Shown: in pieces, positions 1 to 6,520 of the stretch
Layout: each line of letters starts with the position of its first letter
How positions within the stretch are numbered: position 1 is the stretch's first letter
Origin: Chloroflexota bacterium
GTDB lineage: Bacteria > Chloroflexota > Ktedonobacteria > Ktedonobacterales > Ktedonobacteraceae
Length of the DNA stretch: 6,520 bases
Direction: 5' to 3'
Assembly: GCA_021828635.1 (NCBI GenBank)
Contig: JAJZEJ010000832.1
Coordinates: 1-6,520 of the forward strand
Program-made: the position numbers and the translations under genes
Notes under the pieces: generated by a model
The model's input: only the letters and a program-made list of their open reading frames with translations
What the model was told of the DNA's origin: nothing
The model's database searches: none

Positions 1-33
1 TCGTTGCATGACATCATTGCATGCACCACAAGG

Positions 34-62
34 TGTAGCTCTACATACATCTTGATTATAAT
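34..62 (+). promoter_or_regulatory. Candidate promoter for the GNAT gene
   Basis: A perfect -10 hexamer TATAAT lies at 57-62, preceded by TG at 53-54 (TG-AT-TATAAT, one base off an ideal extended -10). No good -35 is seen 16-18 bp upstream; the best register, near 34-39, matches only about 2 of 6 bases. Transcription would start near 69 and give a leader of about 50 nt before the TTG start at 120. Two direct copies of TTGCATG at 4-10 and 17-23, 13 bp apart start to start, sit just upstream and could be an activator or repressor site. The hexamer is seen; its promoter role is inferred. Confidence 0.4.
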
Positions 63-119
63 ATGGAGTATATGAAGTGACATCCCTCGTGGGAGTTATG
101 CAACAAGAGGGGCAGGAGA

Positions 120-683
120 TTGAAGCAAGCACCGATTCTTTGCGTTCAAGTAGACGAAGATTTGCAATTGCGGCCGCATGAAATGCGCTACGCCGCAATG
201 CTTTTTGCCCTGGTAGAGCGCAATCAAGCCCATTTATCCGCGTGGCAACCGTGGGCCAGCGAGACTTCCCTTGAGAGTCAAAATGTTTTTGTGAAACAGG
301 CTTTGTACGGGTTCGCGGAAGGCAGAAGCCTGGAAATGGGTATCTGGCAGAGGGATCAGCTTGTTGGCGCGATTGGCTTGCATAATATTGACGAGGTTGA
401 TAGCAAAGCGGAGATCGGCTATTGGCTTGATGCATCAATGCAGGGCAAGGGTATTGTCACCAGAGCATGTCGCGTCATGACCTCCTATGCTTTCACCCAC
501 TATGGCCTGCATAGAGTCGAGATTCACTGTGCGGCAGGCAATCAGAGGAGCCGTGCCGTGCCTGAGCGATTGGGCTTTACGCAAGATGGAACCATGCGTC
601 AATCCCAACTTTTGAACTGCCAGTACGTAGATATGGTTATCTACAGTATGCTCGTTGATGAATGGCAAAGTCAGGAAAGGTAA
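120..683 (+). CDS. GNAT family N-acetyltransferase (RimJ/RimL type)
   Basis: The product is a 187-residue cytoplasmic acetyl-CoA-dependent N-acetyltransferase of the RimJ/RimL (YdaF-like) branch, whose members acetylate ribosomal protein N-termini or other amines; the substrate here is unknown. The N-terminal LQLRPHE segment (15-21) and the RNQAHLSAWQPW segment (34-45) are typical of the branch. Next come the AEIGYWL strand (97-103), the acetyl-CoA pyrophosphate loop QGKGIVTRA (108-116), the HRVEI strand (131-135) and the terminal motif with N141, S144, E149 and LGF (151-153). The length is normal for the family. The start is TTG at 120: the frame is open from 81 but has no ATG before codon 22, which would cut into the conserved N-terminal strand. 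A purine-rich AGAGG at 106-110 is well spaced, while AGGAG at 114-118 is too close. A 43-residue membrane ORF follows after 5 bp, so the two are probably cotranscribed. Confidence 0.85.
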   Translation: MKQAPILCVQVDEDLQLRPHEMRYAAMLFALVERNQAHLSAWQPWASETSLESQNVFVKQALYGFAEGRSLEMGIWQRDQLVGAIGLHNIDEVDSKAEIGYWLDASMQGKGIVTRACRVMTSYAFTHYGLHRVEIHCAAGNQRSRAVPERLGFTQDGTMRQSQLLNCQYVDMVIYSMLVDEWQSQER

Positions 684-688
684 CGACG

Positions 689-820
689 ATGCGCGACACA
701 AACAAAGAACGCAAGCAAGCATTCATACTCTCCTATGGTCTGCTCGGCCTCTTTACCGCCATCTCCATTCTCGGCCCCATCCTGCTTGGGCGCAAAGACC
801 GAACTGAGAAGACGAAATAG
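689..820 (+). CDS. Small single-span membrane protein (43 aa), unrecognised
   Basis: This short ORF starts with ATG at 689 and stops with TAG at 818-820. A clear ribosome-binding stretch, GGAAAGG at 674-680, lies 8 nt upstream and overlaps the end of the GNAT gene, as expected for a coupled second cistron. The peptide has a charged N-terminus (MRDTNKERKQ), one hydrophobic segment from about residue 11 to 34 (FILSYGLLGLFT, then AISILGPILLG) and a basic tail (RKDRTEKTK). That is the profile of a one-pass inner-membrane microprotein. I do not recognise a family. It may be a helper, regulator or anchor linked to the acetyltransferase, or it may be unrelated. Support comes from the ribosome-binding site, spacing and amphipathic composition; expression is unproven. 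Confidence 0.6.
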   Translation: MRDTNKERKQAFILSYGLLGLFTAISILGPILLGRKDRTEKTK

Positions 821-836
821 CTACCTTTGTCAATGT

Positions 837-856
837 GAAATTAGACAATAGCGTGA
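837..856 (+). repeat. Direct repeat copy 1 (TTAGACAATAGCGTGA)
   Basis: The 16-bp sequence TTAGACAATAGCGTGA at 841-856 recurs exactly at 994-1009. With the preceding four bases (GAAA here, GAAG in the other copy) the match is 19 of 20. The two copies are 153 bp apart and bracket the large palindrome. This left copy is followed by GGTTCT and has no -10 element, unlike the right copy. It begins 16 bp after the stop of the microprotein gene. Confidence 0.85.
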
Positions 857-882
857 GGTTCTCTATCCTTTGGGGAGAATGT

Positions 883-967
883 CGAGGTAGGGGCCGGTTC
901 ACCGCGCCCGCCTTATCCACGTGTCGTCATGCCCACGCACGACCTCGGTGAACCGGCCCCTACCTCG
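883..967. repeat. Large palindromic (REP/BIME-like) intergenic element
   Basis: Two perfectly complementary 22-bp arms lie at 883-904 and 946-967, separated by a 41-nt spacer. Each arm contains GTAGGGGCCGGTTCACCG read inward. The spacer can form its own small hairpin (GTCGT 923-927 with ACGAC 939-943). The sequences just outside the arms (about 865-882 and 968-990) are also roughly complementary, so the structure may extend outward. The layout, with a GTAG tetranucleotide at the foot of each GC-rich palindrome arm and two units in opposite orientation between genes, resembles REP/BIME elements mobilised by REP-associated tyrosine transposases. The inverted repeat is directly visible; the family assignment is inference. 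Once transcribed it would fold into a very stable hairpin, but no T-run follows the right arm, so it is not a standard intrinsic terminator. Confidence 0.8.
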
Positions 968-989
968 GTACCCAAAATCCCCCCTGAAG

Positions 990-1009
990 GAAGTTAGACA
1001 ATAGCGTGA
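990..1009 (+). repeat. Direct repeat copy 2 (TTAGACAATAGCGTGA)
   Basis: This is the second copy of the 16-bp repeat (exact part 994-1009). It directly abuts the outer, imperfect right flank of the palindrome. Its last bases (TGA, 1007-1009) merge into TATAAT at 1010-1015, so this copy forms part of the likely promoter of the ATPase gene. Confidence 0.85.
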
Positions 1010-1015
1010 TATAAT
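1007..1015 (+). promoter_or_regulatory. Extended -10 promoter for the ATPase/TOPRIM operon
   Basis: TGATATAAT at 1007-1015 is a perfect extended -10 element (TGnTATAAT), a class that can work without a good -35. No -35 match is seen at 16-18 bp; TAGACA at 995-1000 resembles one but is only 9 bp away. A start near 1022 would give a leader of about 63 nt to the ATG at 1085. The promoter lies between the palindrome and the operon, so the pair is likely transcribed independently of the GNAT genes. Confidence 0.55.
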
Positions 1016-1084
1016 ACTTAAAAACTGTGGTAGGTATGACAAGGCAACGTGCAATTGTAACTTTATGAGATAAGTGAGCATCCT

Positions 1085-2224
1085 ATGGAAAATCTCGTCC
1101 TGGATTCTCTAGAAATTCGTAACTTTCGCGGCTTTAAGTACCTGCAAATAGAGCATTTGCGGCGTATTAACTTAATTGTGGGCAAAAATAATATTGGCAA
1201 GTCTAGTCTATTAGAAGTTTTACAGCTTTATGCTCACAATGGTAATCCAGATTTGATCTGGAAAATATTACAGGCTCGTGATGAAAGTAGACCGTATAAT
1301 AGTCGGAGAGAAGTATTAGACTATGAAGGTATCCTTCTGGAACTGAGATATCTATTTTATGGGCGAAAAGAGATAGGCCGTTTTGTTGACCCTGCTATTA
1401 TTGGAGCTATGAGTTCTCCTGATGAAGCTCTATCAATAGCTATCAGATGGTATACAAATCAACGCGATGAAGAAGGTTTATCAAAATTGCGGTTATTGGA
1501 GCCAGATGAGGTTGATGCCGTTGAAAATCCTAGCCCACGTTTAGCCATTCAAGCAGGAAAAATTTCAAGAACCTATCCCATCAGGCCGAGAATCGATTCG
1601 TTGGGTAGCGATTGGGAAATAAAGGCCGGTTGTATTGCACTTGCCCCTAATGGGTTAGATCGAGAGATGGTAGGAGTGCTTTGGGATGGTATTGCTCTTA
1701 CTGGTTTGGAAAATGATGTCGTGAAAGCCATGAGGATTATCGCTCCTGGTGTCGAGCGGCTGAGTATTGTCGGCAGTCTTGAGGCCAAAGAGCGACCGAT
1801 AAGAAGCATTGATACCAGAGAACGGCGATCCATACCAATTGTAAAAGTAGCAGACCTTGATGCGCCAATTGCTTTGCGTAGTTTAGGCGATGGTATGCAA
1901 CGTGTCTTTGGTCTTGCCTTAGCCCTGGTCAACGCTAAAGATGGCATGTTGTTGATAGATGAGATAGAGAATGGCCTGCATTTCTCTGTGCAACCGGATA
2001 TATGGCGTGTGATTTTTCGTCTGGCTCAGCGCCTGAATGTGCAGGTATTTGCCACAACGCATAGTCTGGATTGTATTAGAGCTTTTCAAGAAGCTGCTCA
2101 GGAATGCTCTCAAGAAGAAAGCTTGCTGATTCGCTTGCAGAACAAACAAGGCGAGACCAGTTCAGTATTATATGATAAAGAAGAACTGGCTATTGTTGTG
2201 CAGGAACAGATAGAGGTGCGTTAG
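1085..2224 (+). CDS. AAA/OLD-type ABC-like ATPase, partner of TOPRIM protein
   Basis: The product is a 379-residue soluble P-loop ATPase of the SMC/OLD-like AAA15/AAA_21 group. The N-terminal LEIRNFRGFK strand-loop (9-18) is the family hallmark. Walker A is GKNNIGKSS (33-41), the signature-like segment is SLGDGMQR (266-273), Walker B is MLLIDEIENG (288-297, catalytic D292/E293) and the switch histidine is in ATTHS (323-327). The stretch between about 50 and 260 is the variable lid/arm insertion of such ATPases. Unlike classical OLD or GajA proteins there is no C-terminal TOPRIM domain: the protein ends about 50 residues after the switch histidine, and a TOPRIM gene follows 2 bp downstream. 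The ATG at 1085 has a weak AAGTGAG at 1072-1078. By analogy with AriA of PARIS and AbiLi/RloA, it would form an ATP-loaded sensor that holds or activates its partner; this is inference. Sampled sequence is AT-richer than ligA. Confidence 0.88.
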   Translation: MENLVLDSLEIRNFRGFKYLQIEHLRRINLIVGKNNIGKSSLLEVLQLYAHNGNPDLIWKILQARDESRPYNSRREVLDYEGILLELRYLFYGRKEIGRFVDPAIIGAMSSPDEALSIAIRWYTNQRDEEGLSKLRLLEPDEVDAVENPSPRLAIQAGKISRTYPIRPRIDSLGSDWEIKAGCIALAPNGLDREMVGVLWDGIALTGLENDVVKAMRIIAPGVERLSIVGSLEAKERPIRSIDTRERRSIPIVKVADLDAPIALRSLGDGMQRVFGLALALVNAKDGMLLIDEIENGLHFSVQPDIWRVIFRLAQRLNVQVFATTHSLDCIRAFQEAAQECSQEESLLIRLQNKQGETSSVLYDKEELAIVVQEQIEVR

Positions 2225-2226
2225 GT

Positions 2227-2913
2227 ATGAGAAGTGGTTTATTAAGTGAAACAAAACACAAGAATTATCTTTTTGTCGAAGGCTCTGATGATATGAATGT
2301 ATTTATACACTTGCTCAATTATCATGACATCTCGTCACGTGATCGTGCGTCAAAAAAACTTTTTAAGAATAAGGATGAGCATTTTGAGATTAGACCGCAT
2401 AATGGATTTCCCGATCTTTTACAGAAATTCAAAATTGAGATGAAGGGCGATGTGGCAAACAATAGGTATGGAATAGTAGTGGATGCTGATACGGAAATTG
2501 CAGATAGATGGAAAAGTCTGATGGGGGTTCTGAAAGATGCTAGTTATAATAGTATGCCTCATATTCCAGACGCGGGAGGAATATTTATTGAGCAAGATGG
2601 GTTGCCGACAATTGGTATATGGTTGATGCCTAATAATAAACTTCCTGGGGCAATAGAAGAGTTTATCAGTTTTCTAGGGCCAGAAGATGACGTGCTATGG
2701 CCTATTGCCAAAAATGCGTTACAAGAAGCAATGATCGTAAAATGTAATTTTAAGCCAACTTATGTAACGAAGGCTCACCTGCATACATGGCTCGCCTGGC
2801 AAGAGGAACCCGGTACACCTATGGGGCAGGCGATTACGAAAAAATATGTTGAGGCCCAGGCTTCACATGCATTGTTGCTGGTTAACTGGTTTCGTAAGGT
2901 ATTTGAGCTTTAG
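2227..2913 (+). CDS. DUF3226 TOPRIM-fold protein (putative nuclease effector)
   Basis: The product is a 228-residue soluble protein of the DUF3226 family, which adopts a TOPRIM-like fold. The first acidic motif is LFVEGSDD (15-22, E18), the second is GIVVDADTE (82-90, D86 and D88), and GAIEEFI (141-147) supplies further acidic residues. Together these would make a Mg2+ site as in OLD and primase TOPRIM domains. The C-terminal HTWLAWQEEPGTPMG segment (186-200) is, from memory, typical of DUF3226. A good ribosome-binding site, GAGGTG (2213-2218), lies inside the end of the ATPase gene 8 nt before the ATG, and only 2 bp separate the cistrons, so expression is coupled. The likely role is the effector half of a two-component ATPase/TOPRIM system, perhaps cutting nucleic acid such as tRNA or DNA when released. 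Activity is inferred from the fold and context only. Confidence 0.82.
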   Translation: MRSGLLSETKHKNYLFVEGSDDMNVFIHLLNYHDISSRDRASKKLFKNKDEHFEIRPHNGFPDLLQKFKIEMKGDVANNRYGIVVDADTEIADRWKSLMGVLKDASYNSMPHIPDAGGIFIEQDGLPTIGIWLMPNNKLPGAIEEFISFLGPEDDVLWPIAKNALQEAMIVKCNFKPTYVTKAHLHTWLAWQEEPGTPMGQAITKKYVEAQASHALLLVNWFRKVFEL

Positions 2914-2943
2914 ACTTTGTTTTTTTGCCTAATAGGCTAAAGC
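2907..2943. repeat. Inverted repeat over the convergent gene ends
   Basis: GCTTTAG at 2907-2913 and CTAAAGC at 2937-2943 are 7-bp complementary arms. Each contains the TAG stop of one of the two convergent genes. A nested GCCTA/TAGGC pair lies at 2927-2931 and 2933-2937, next to a run of seven T at 2920-2926. In neither direction does a T-run follow a stem, so it is not a textbook terminator, though it is the only candidate structure between these converging transcripts. Confidence 0.35.
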
Positions 2944-3593
2944 CGACTAAATAGCCGTGCCAGCTTCTGCTCATCTAGCATCCCATTCGTGCGGACACCA
3001 CTACAAATATCCAGGCCGAAAGGGCCAACTTGCTCGATAGCCATTGTGATGTTATCGGGATTCAGGCCACCGGCCAGATAGACCGGCACCGACACCGCTT
3101 CACGAATTGCTCGACTGATCTGCCAGTCATGTACGCGCCCTGTGCCACCCAGCTCTTTCACCGTCAGCGTTGGATTGCCGGAGTCGAGCAGGATAGCGTT
3201 GACATAGGGCGCAACCTCTATCGCTTCTGCCAGCGACTCCTGACCGGCAACATGAATAACCTGAATCAGTGCGATTCCTGGTAGCGCAGCCCGCAAATGT
3301 TGATGGCTTCCCGTGGGCAGGCTATCTACCAGTTGCAGCGCATTGACACGACAGCGCCGTTGTTGCTCGATAATCAGTTCTGGCTCTTGCAAACTGGTCA
3401 GCAGTACCGAGGTTACACCAGGCGGTAATTGGTCGGCAATCTCGGTGATCAGTGTCTCCTCAATCACACCCGGACCGCTAGGCATAGCCGAGACCAGCCC
3501 TAACATATTCGCTCCAGCCTCTATCGCCATACGAGCTTCCTGTATGCTGCTAATACAGCAAATTTTAATGCGTGGTTGAGTCGTTGTCTTCAT
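2937..3593 (-). CDS. Phosphoribosylanthranilate isomerase family (TrpF-like) protein
   Basis: The product is a 218-residue (beta/alpha)8-barrel protein of the TrpF family, whose founding member isomerises phosphoribosylanthranilate in tryptophan synthesis. Family features are KICCIS (10-15, with the catalytic-position cysteine C12), LLDS (135-138, with the general-acid aspartate D137), GGTGRVHDW (149-157), LAGGLNPDN (173-181) and DICSGV (195-200). Several canonical TrpF motifs are altered. The usual KICGIT is KICCIS, the SPRYV phosphate-side motif is SGPGVI (39-44) and the QLHG motif is QLVD (87-90). It may therefore be a paralogue with a different substrate, and no other trp gene is in view, so I give no symbol. 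I chose the ATG at 3593 because it leaves the normal short lead before KIC. A TTG at 3617 would add 8 residues (MKSGIYGY). Neither start has a convincing ribosome-binding site. Confidence 0.78.
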   Translation of the reverse strand: MKTTTQPRIKICCISSIQEARMAIEAGANMLGLVSAMPSGPGVIEETLITEIADQLPPGVTSVLLTSLQEPELIIEQQRRCRVNALQLVDSLPTGSHQHLRAALPGIALIQVIHVAGQESLAEAIEVAPYVNAILLDSGNPTLTVKELGGTGRVHDWQISRAIREAVSVPVYLAGGLNPDNITMAIEQVGPFGLDICSGVRTNGMLDEQKLARLFSRL

Positions 3594-3642
3594 ATAGCCA
3601 TAAATCCCGCTTTTCAATGATTGTTTCTTTAACTACAGCCTT

Positions 3643-3671
3643 AGCATAAACTAGTTTGCAGTGTCTGGCAA
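3643..3671 (-). promoter_or_regulatory. Candidate promoter for the TrpF-like gene
   Basis: On the minus strand, TTGCCA (plus coordinates 3666-3671; 5 of 6 to TTGACA) and TATGCT (3643-3648; 4 of 6 to TATAAT) are separated by exactly 17 bp (3649-3665). Transcription would start near 3636 and read leftward, upstream of both possible starts of the TrpF-like gene (3617 and 3593). This is sequence similarity only. Confidence 0.45.
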
Positions 3672-3732
3672 GGGAAAATGCAATTGTAAATAACTATGTT
3701 TATAAGCATCCGCGCAATGTTTTCAGAAACAC

Positions 3733-3761
3733 TTGACAAGATGAGTTATTTTGTGTTAAAG
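3733..3761 (+). promoter_or_regulatory. Possible promoter for the DUF4388 gene
   Basis: A perfect -35 hexamer TTGACA (3733-3738) is followed, 17 bp on, by TTAAAG (3756-3761), which matches the -10 consensus at only 3 of 6 positions. The start would fall near 3768 and leave a leader of about 135 nt before the ATG at 3904. The weak -10 suggests dependence on an activator or an alternative sigma factor, or that the match is fortuitous. Confidence 0.3.
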
Positions 3762-3903
3762 ATTGTTCTGAGAATGGCTAATCTCTCACAGACAAATTCG
3801 CAACCAACCTTCTACAATCTACCATGCCATGATGGCTGTCAAACGGAGAAACGAAATGCTATTTCTATACGTCAGGATGGCGTAGAACAGTGAGGCAATC
3901 TCC

Positions 3904-4703
3904 ATGATGGAATATGAGCAGCAAGGGAAAGTGGATCAACTAGAGACGCTGCTACAGATGCTGGAAAACTCGCAACATACAGGAATAGTGGATGTACAAC
4001 GTGGCAAAGGTGGTGTCAGTGAAAAAGGCAATCTGATTGTACTTTATGGGCGTGTAGTCGATGCACATATCGGTGAACGTGCTGGCTACGAGGCGTTGCA
4101 ATGGTTGCTGACATGGGGGATTTGCCAGTATACTTTGCATACTCAGCCCGCTAGCGATATCGCTGTTCATCTACAGCCTTTAGCTCCCCCCGTTCCTGTT
4201 AACGAGGCCAATTCCCCATTTACTTTTATTGCTCAAATGTTTTCAGGCAACAATGCGGCAGCACGAGAAGCAGAGAAAGAGAATACGCATGAACATCCCT
4301 TGCCGACAAATGTTGCGCCAGTCAGAACGGAGCCTTTACCAGCAGAAACATGGAGATCAGCTCTACCCCCGGTGCCTGTTACAGAATTACCTCCCCAGCC
4401 TCAACCATATACAAGCAGAAATGCAGCCTATCCTGTACAAAAACCATTTCCCGAACGTATGCCGGTAACAAAAAATGCCCCTTCTCGTCTTGTAGATGGT
4501 CCGCAGGCTCTGGCTTACATGCAGCGTCTACACCTGTCACGTCTGCATCGTCATATCTTCTTTCTGTTAGATGGACAGCGCACGACTACTGATTTGTCCA
4601 GGCTGACTGGACACTCACTCATTGAAATCAAACAATTATTGGCGGAGCTGGAGCGAGCTGGTTTGATAAGGCAGGAGAAGGGAACCGAAGCTCCCTTCTG
4701 GTG

Positions 4704-4704
<1 letters not shown>
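3904..4704 (+). CDS. DUF4388 (PATAN-like) protein with C-terminal wHTH-like domain
   Basis: The product has 266 residues and three parts. Residues about 10-80 match the DUF4388/PATAN pattern: LETLLQMLENSQHTGIVDV, then GNLIVLYGRVVDAHIG and GYEALQWLLTWGICQYTLH. This fold is common in bacterial two-component and gliding/signalling proteins and is thought to mediate protein interactions. Residues about 92-195 are a low-complexity linker rich in Pro, Ala and Glu, probably disordered. Residues about 200-258 (FLLDGQRTTTDLSRLTG, then IEIKQLLAELERAGLIRQE) look like a winged-helix-type module that ends many such proteins. There is no signal peptide or membrane span. The ATG at 3904 has TGAGG 8 nt upstream; ATG at 3907 is a less well spaced alternative. 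It stands alone, divergent from the TrpF-like gene and convergent with ligA. A regulatory or adaptor role is inferred; the partner is unknown. Confidence 0.75.

Positions 4705-6520
<1,816 letters not shown>

Larger units (their letters stand above)
3594..3903. other. Divergent intergenic region, about 310 bp
   Basis: This gap separates the divergently transcribed TrpF-like and DUF4388 genes. It holds a minus-strand promoter candidate (3643-3671), a plus-strand -35-like TTGACA (3733-3738) and the ribosome-binding site of the DUF4388 gene (GAGG at 3892-3895, 8 nt before the ATG). A 65-codon frame (3696-3893) is open here but lacks a ribosome-binding site and recognisable protein features. No RNA gene or strong terminator was seen. 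Confidence 0.6.

Noticed and set aside
81..95. TCCC-tcgt-GGGA mini-hairpin in the GNAT leader as a riboswitch or attenuator
   Set aside because: A 4-bp stem is too small and no alternative pairing or T-run is present.
435..722. 95-codon minus-strand frame opposite the GNAT gene
   Set aside because: It is antisense to a well-supported acetyltransferase and shows no family features.
837..1009. CRISPR-like array from the direct repeats
   Set aside because: Only two copies, spacing of 153 bp, and the interval is a palindrome; no cas genes nearby.
1050..1060. TGCAATTGTAA shared with 3679-3689, both upstream of genes
   Set aside because: Several 11-bp matches are expected by chance in a window of this size, and the two sites differ in position relative to their promoters.
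899..1081. 60-codon minus-strand frame in the repeat region
   Set aside because: It runs through the palindrome and the promoter of the ATPase gene; its residues (GYRGRGRF and similar) reflect the repeat, not a protein.
2920..2926. Run of seven T between the TOPRIM and TrpF-like genes as a rho-independent terminator
   Set aside because: No stable stem precedes the T-run on the plus strand, and on the minus strand the nearby small stem is followed by A, not T.
3696..3893. 65-codon open frame just upstream of the DUF4388 gene
   Set aside because: No ribosome-binding site at the ATG, no recognisable domain or hydrophobic pattern, and it overlaps a TTGACA promoter-like element; treated as leader sequence.

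Overview
The window (6520 bp) reads as a chromosomal segment of a free-living bacterium with mixed base composition. The best guess is a Ktedonobacteria-like member of the Chloroflexota. That guess rests on a DUF4388-type protein with a C-terminal winged-helix-like module, TTG start use, a moderately GC-rich housekeeping gene (ligA) and a palindromic 'GTAGGGGC' intergenic element. It is an inference; no rRNA or tRNA is present to settle taxonomy.

Layout, left to right. (1) A plus-strand pair: a RimJ/RimL-type GNAT acetyltransferase (TTG start at 120) and, 5 bp after its stop, a 43-residue single-span membrane microprotein. (2) A 264-bp non-coding stretch (821-1084) holding a perfect 22-bp inverted repeat. 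It is flanked by two copies of a 16-bp direct repeat, and the right-hand copy runs into an extended -10 promoter for the next genes. (3) A tightly coupled plus-strand pair (1085-2913): an OLD/AAA15-type ABC-like ATPase and a TOPRIM-fold DUF3226 protein, 2 bp apart and visibly AT-richer than ligA. This is the most interesting part of the window. (4) Convergent to it, a divergent TrpF-family (phosphoribosylanthranilate isomerase-like) gene on the minus strand, with no other trp genes nearby. (5) A divergent intergenic region of about 310 bp with promoter-like elements for both sides. (6) A plus-strand DUF4388 (PATAN-like) protein with a proline-rich linker and a C-terminal helix-turn-helix-like domain. 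(7) The NAD+-dependent DNA ligase gene ligA on the minus strand, cut by the right edge of the window so that its N-terminus is missing, with a candidate intrinsic terminator in the gap to its convergent neighbour.

How the genes fit together: the ATPase and TOPRIM genes are almost certainly one functional unit. The split architecture (nucleotide-sensing ABC-type ATPase plus separate TOPRIM protein) matches the logic of OLD-family, PARIS (AriA/AriB) and AbiL/RloAB anti-phage systems, so an abortive-infection-type defence role is the leading hypothesis. The other genes look like an ordinary mixture of housekeeping and signalling genes with no evident common pathway. The composition change and the repeat-bounded left side suggest that the ATPase/TOPRIM pair was acquired between resident genes.
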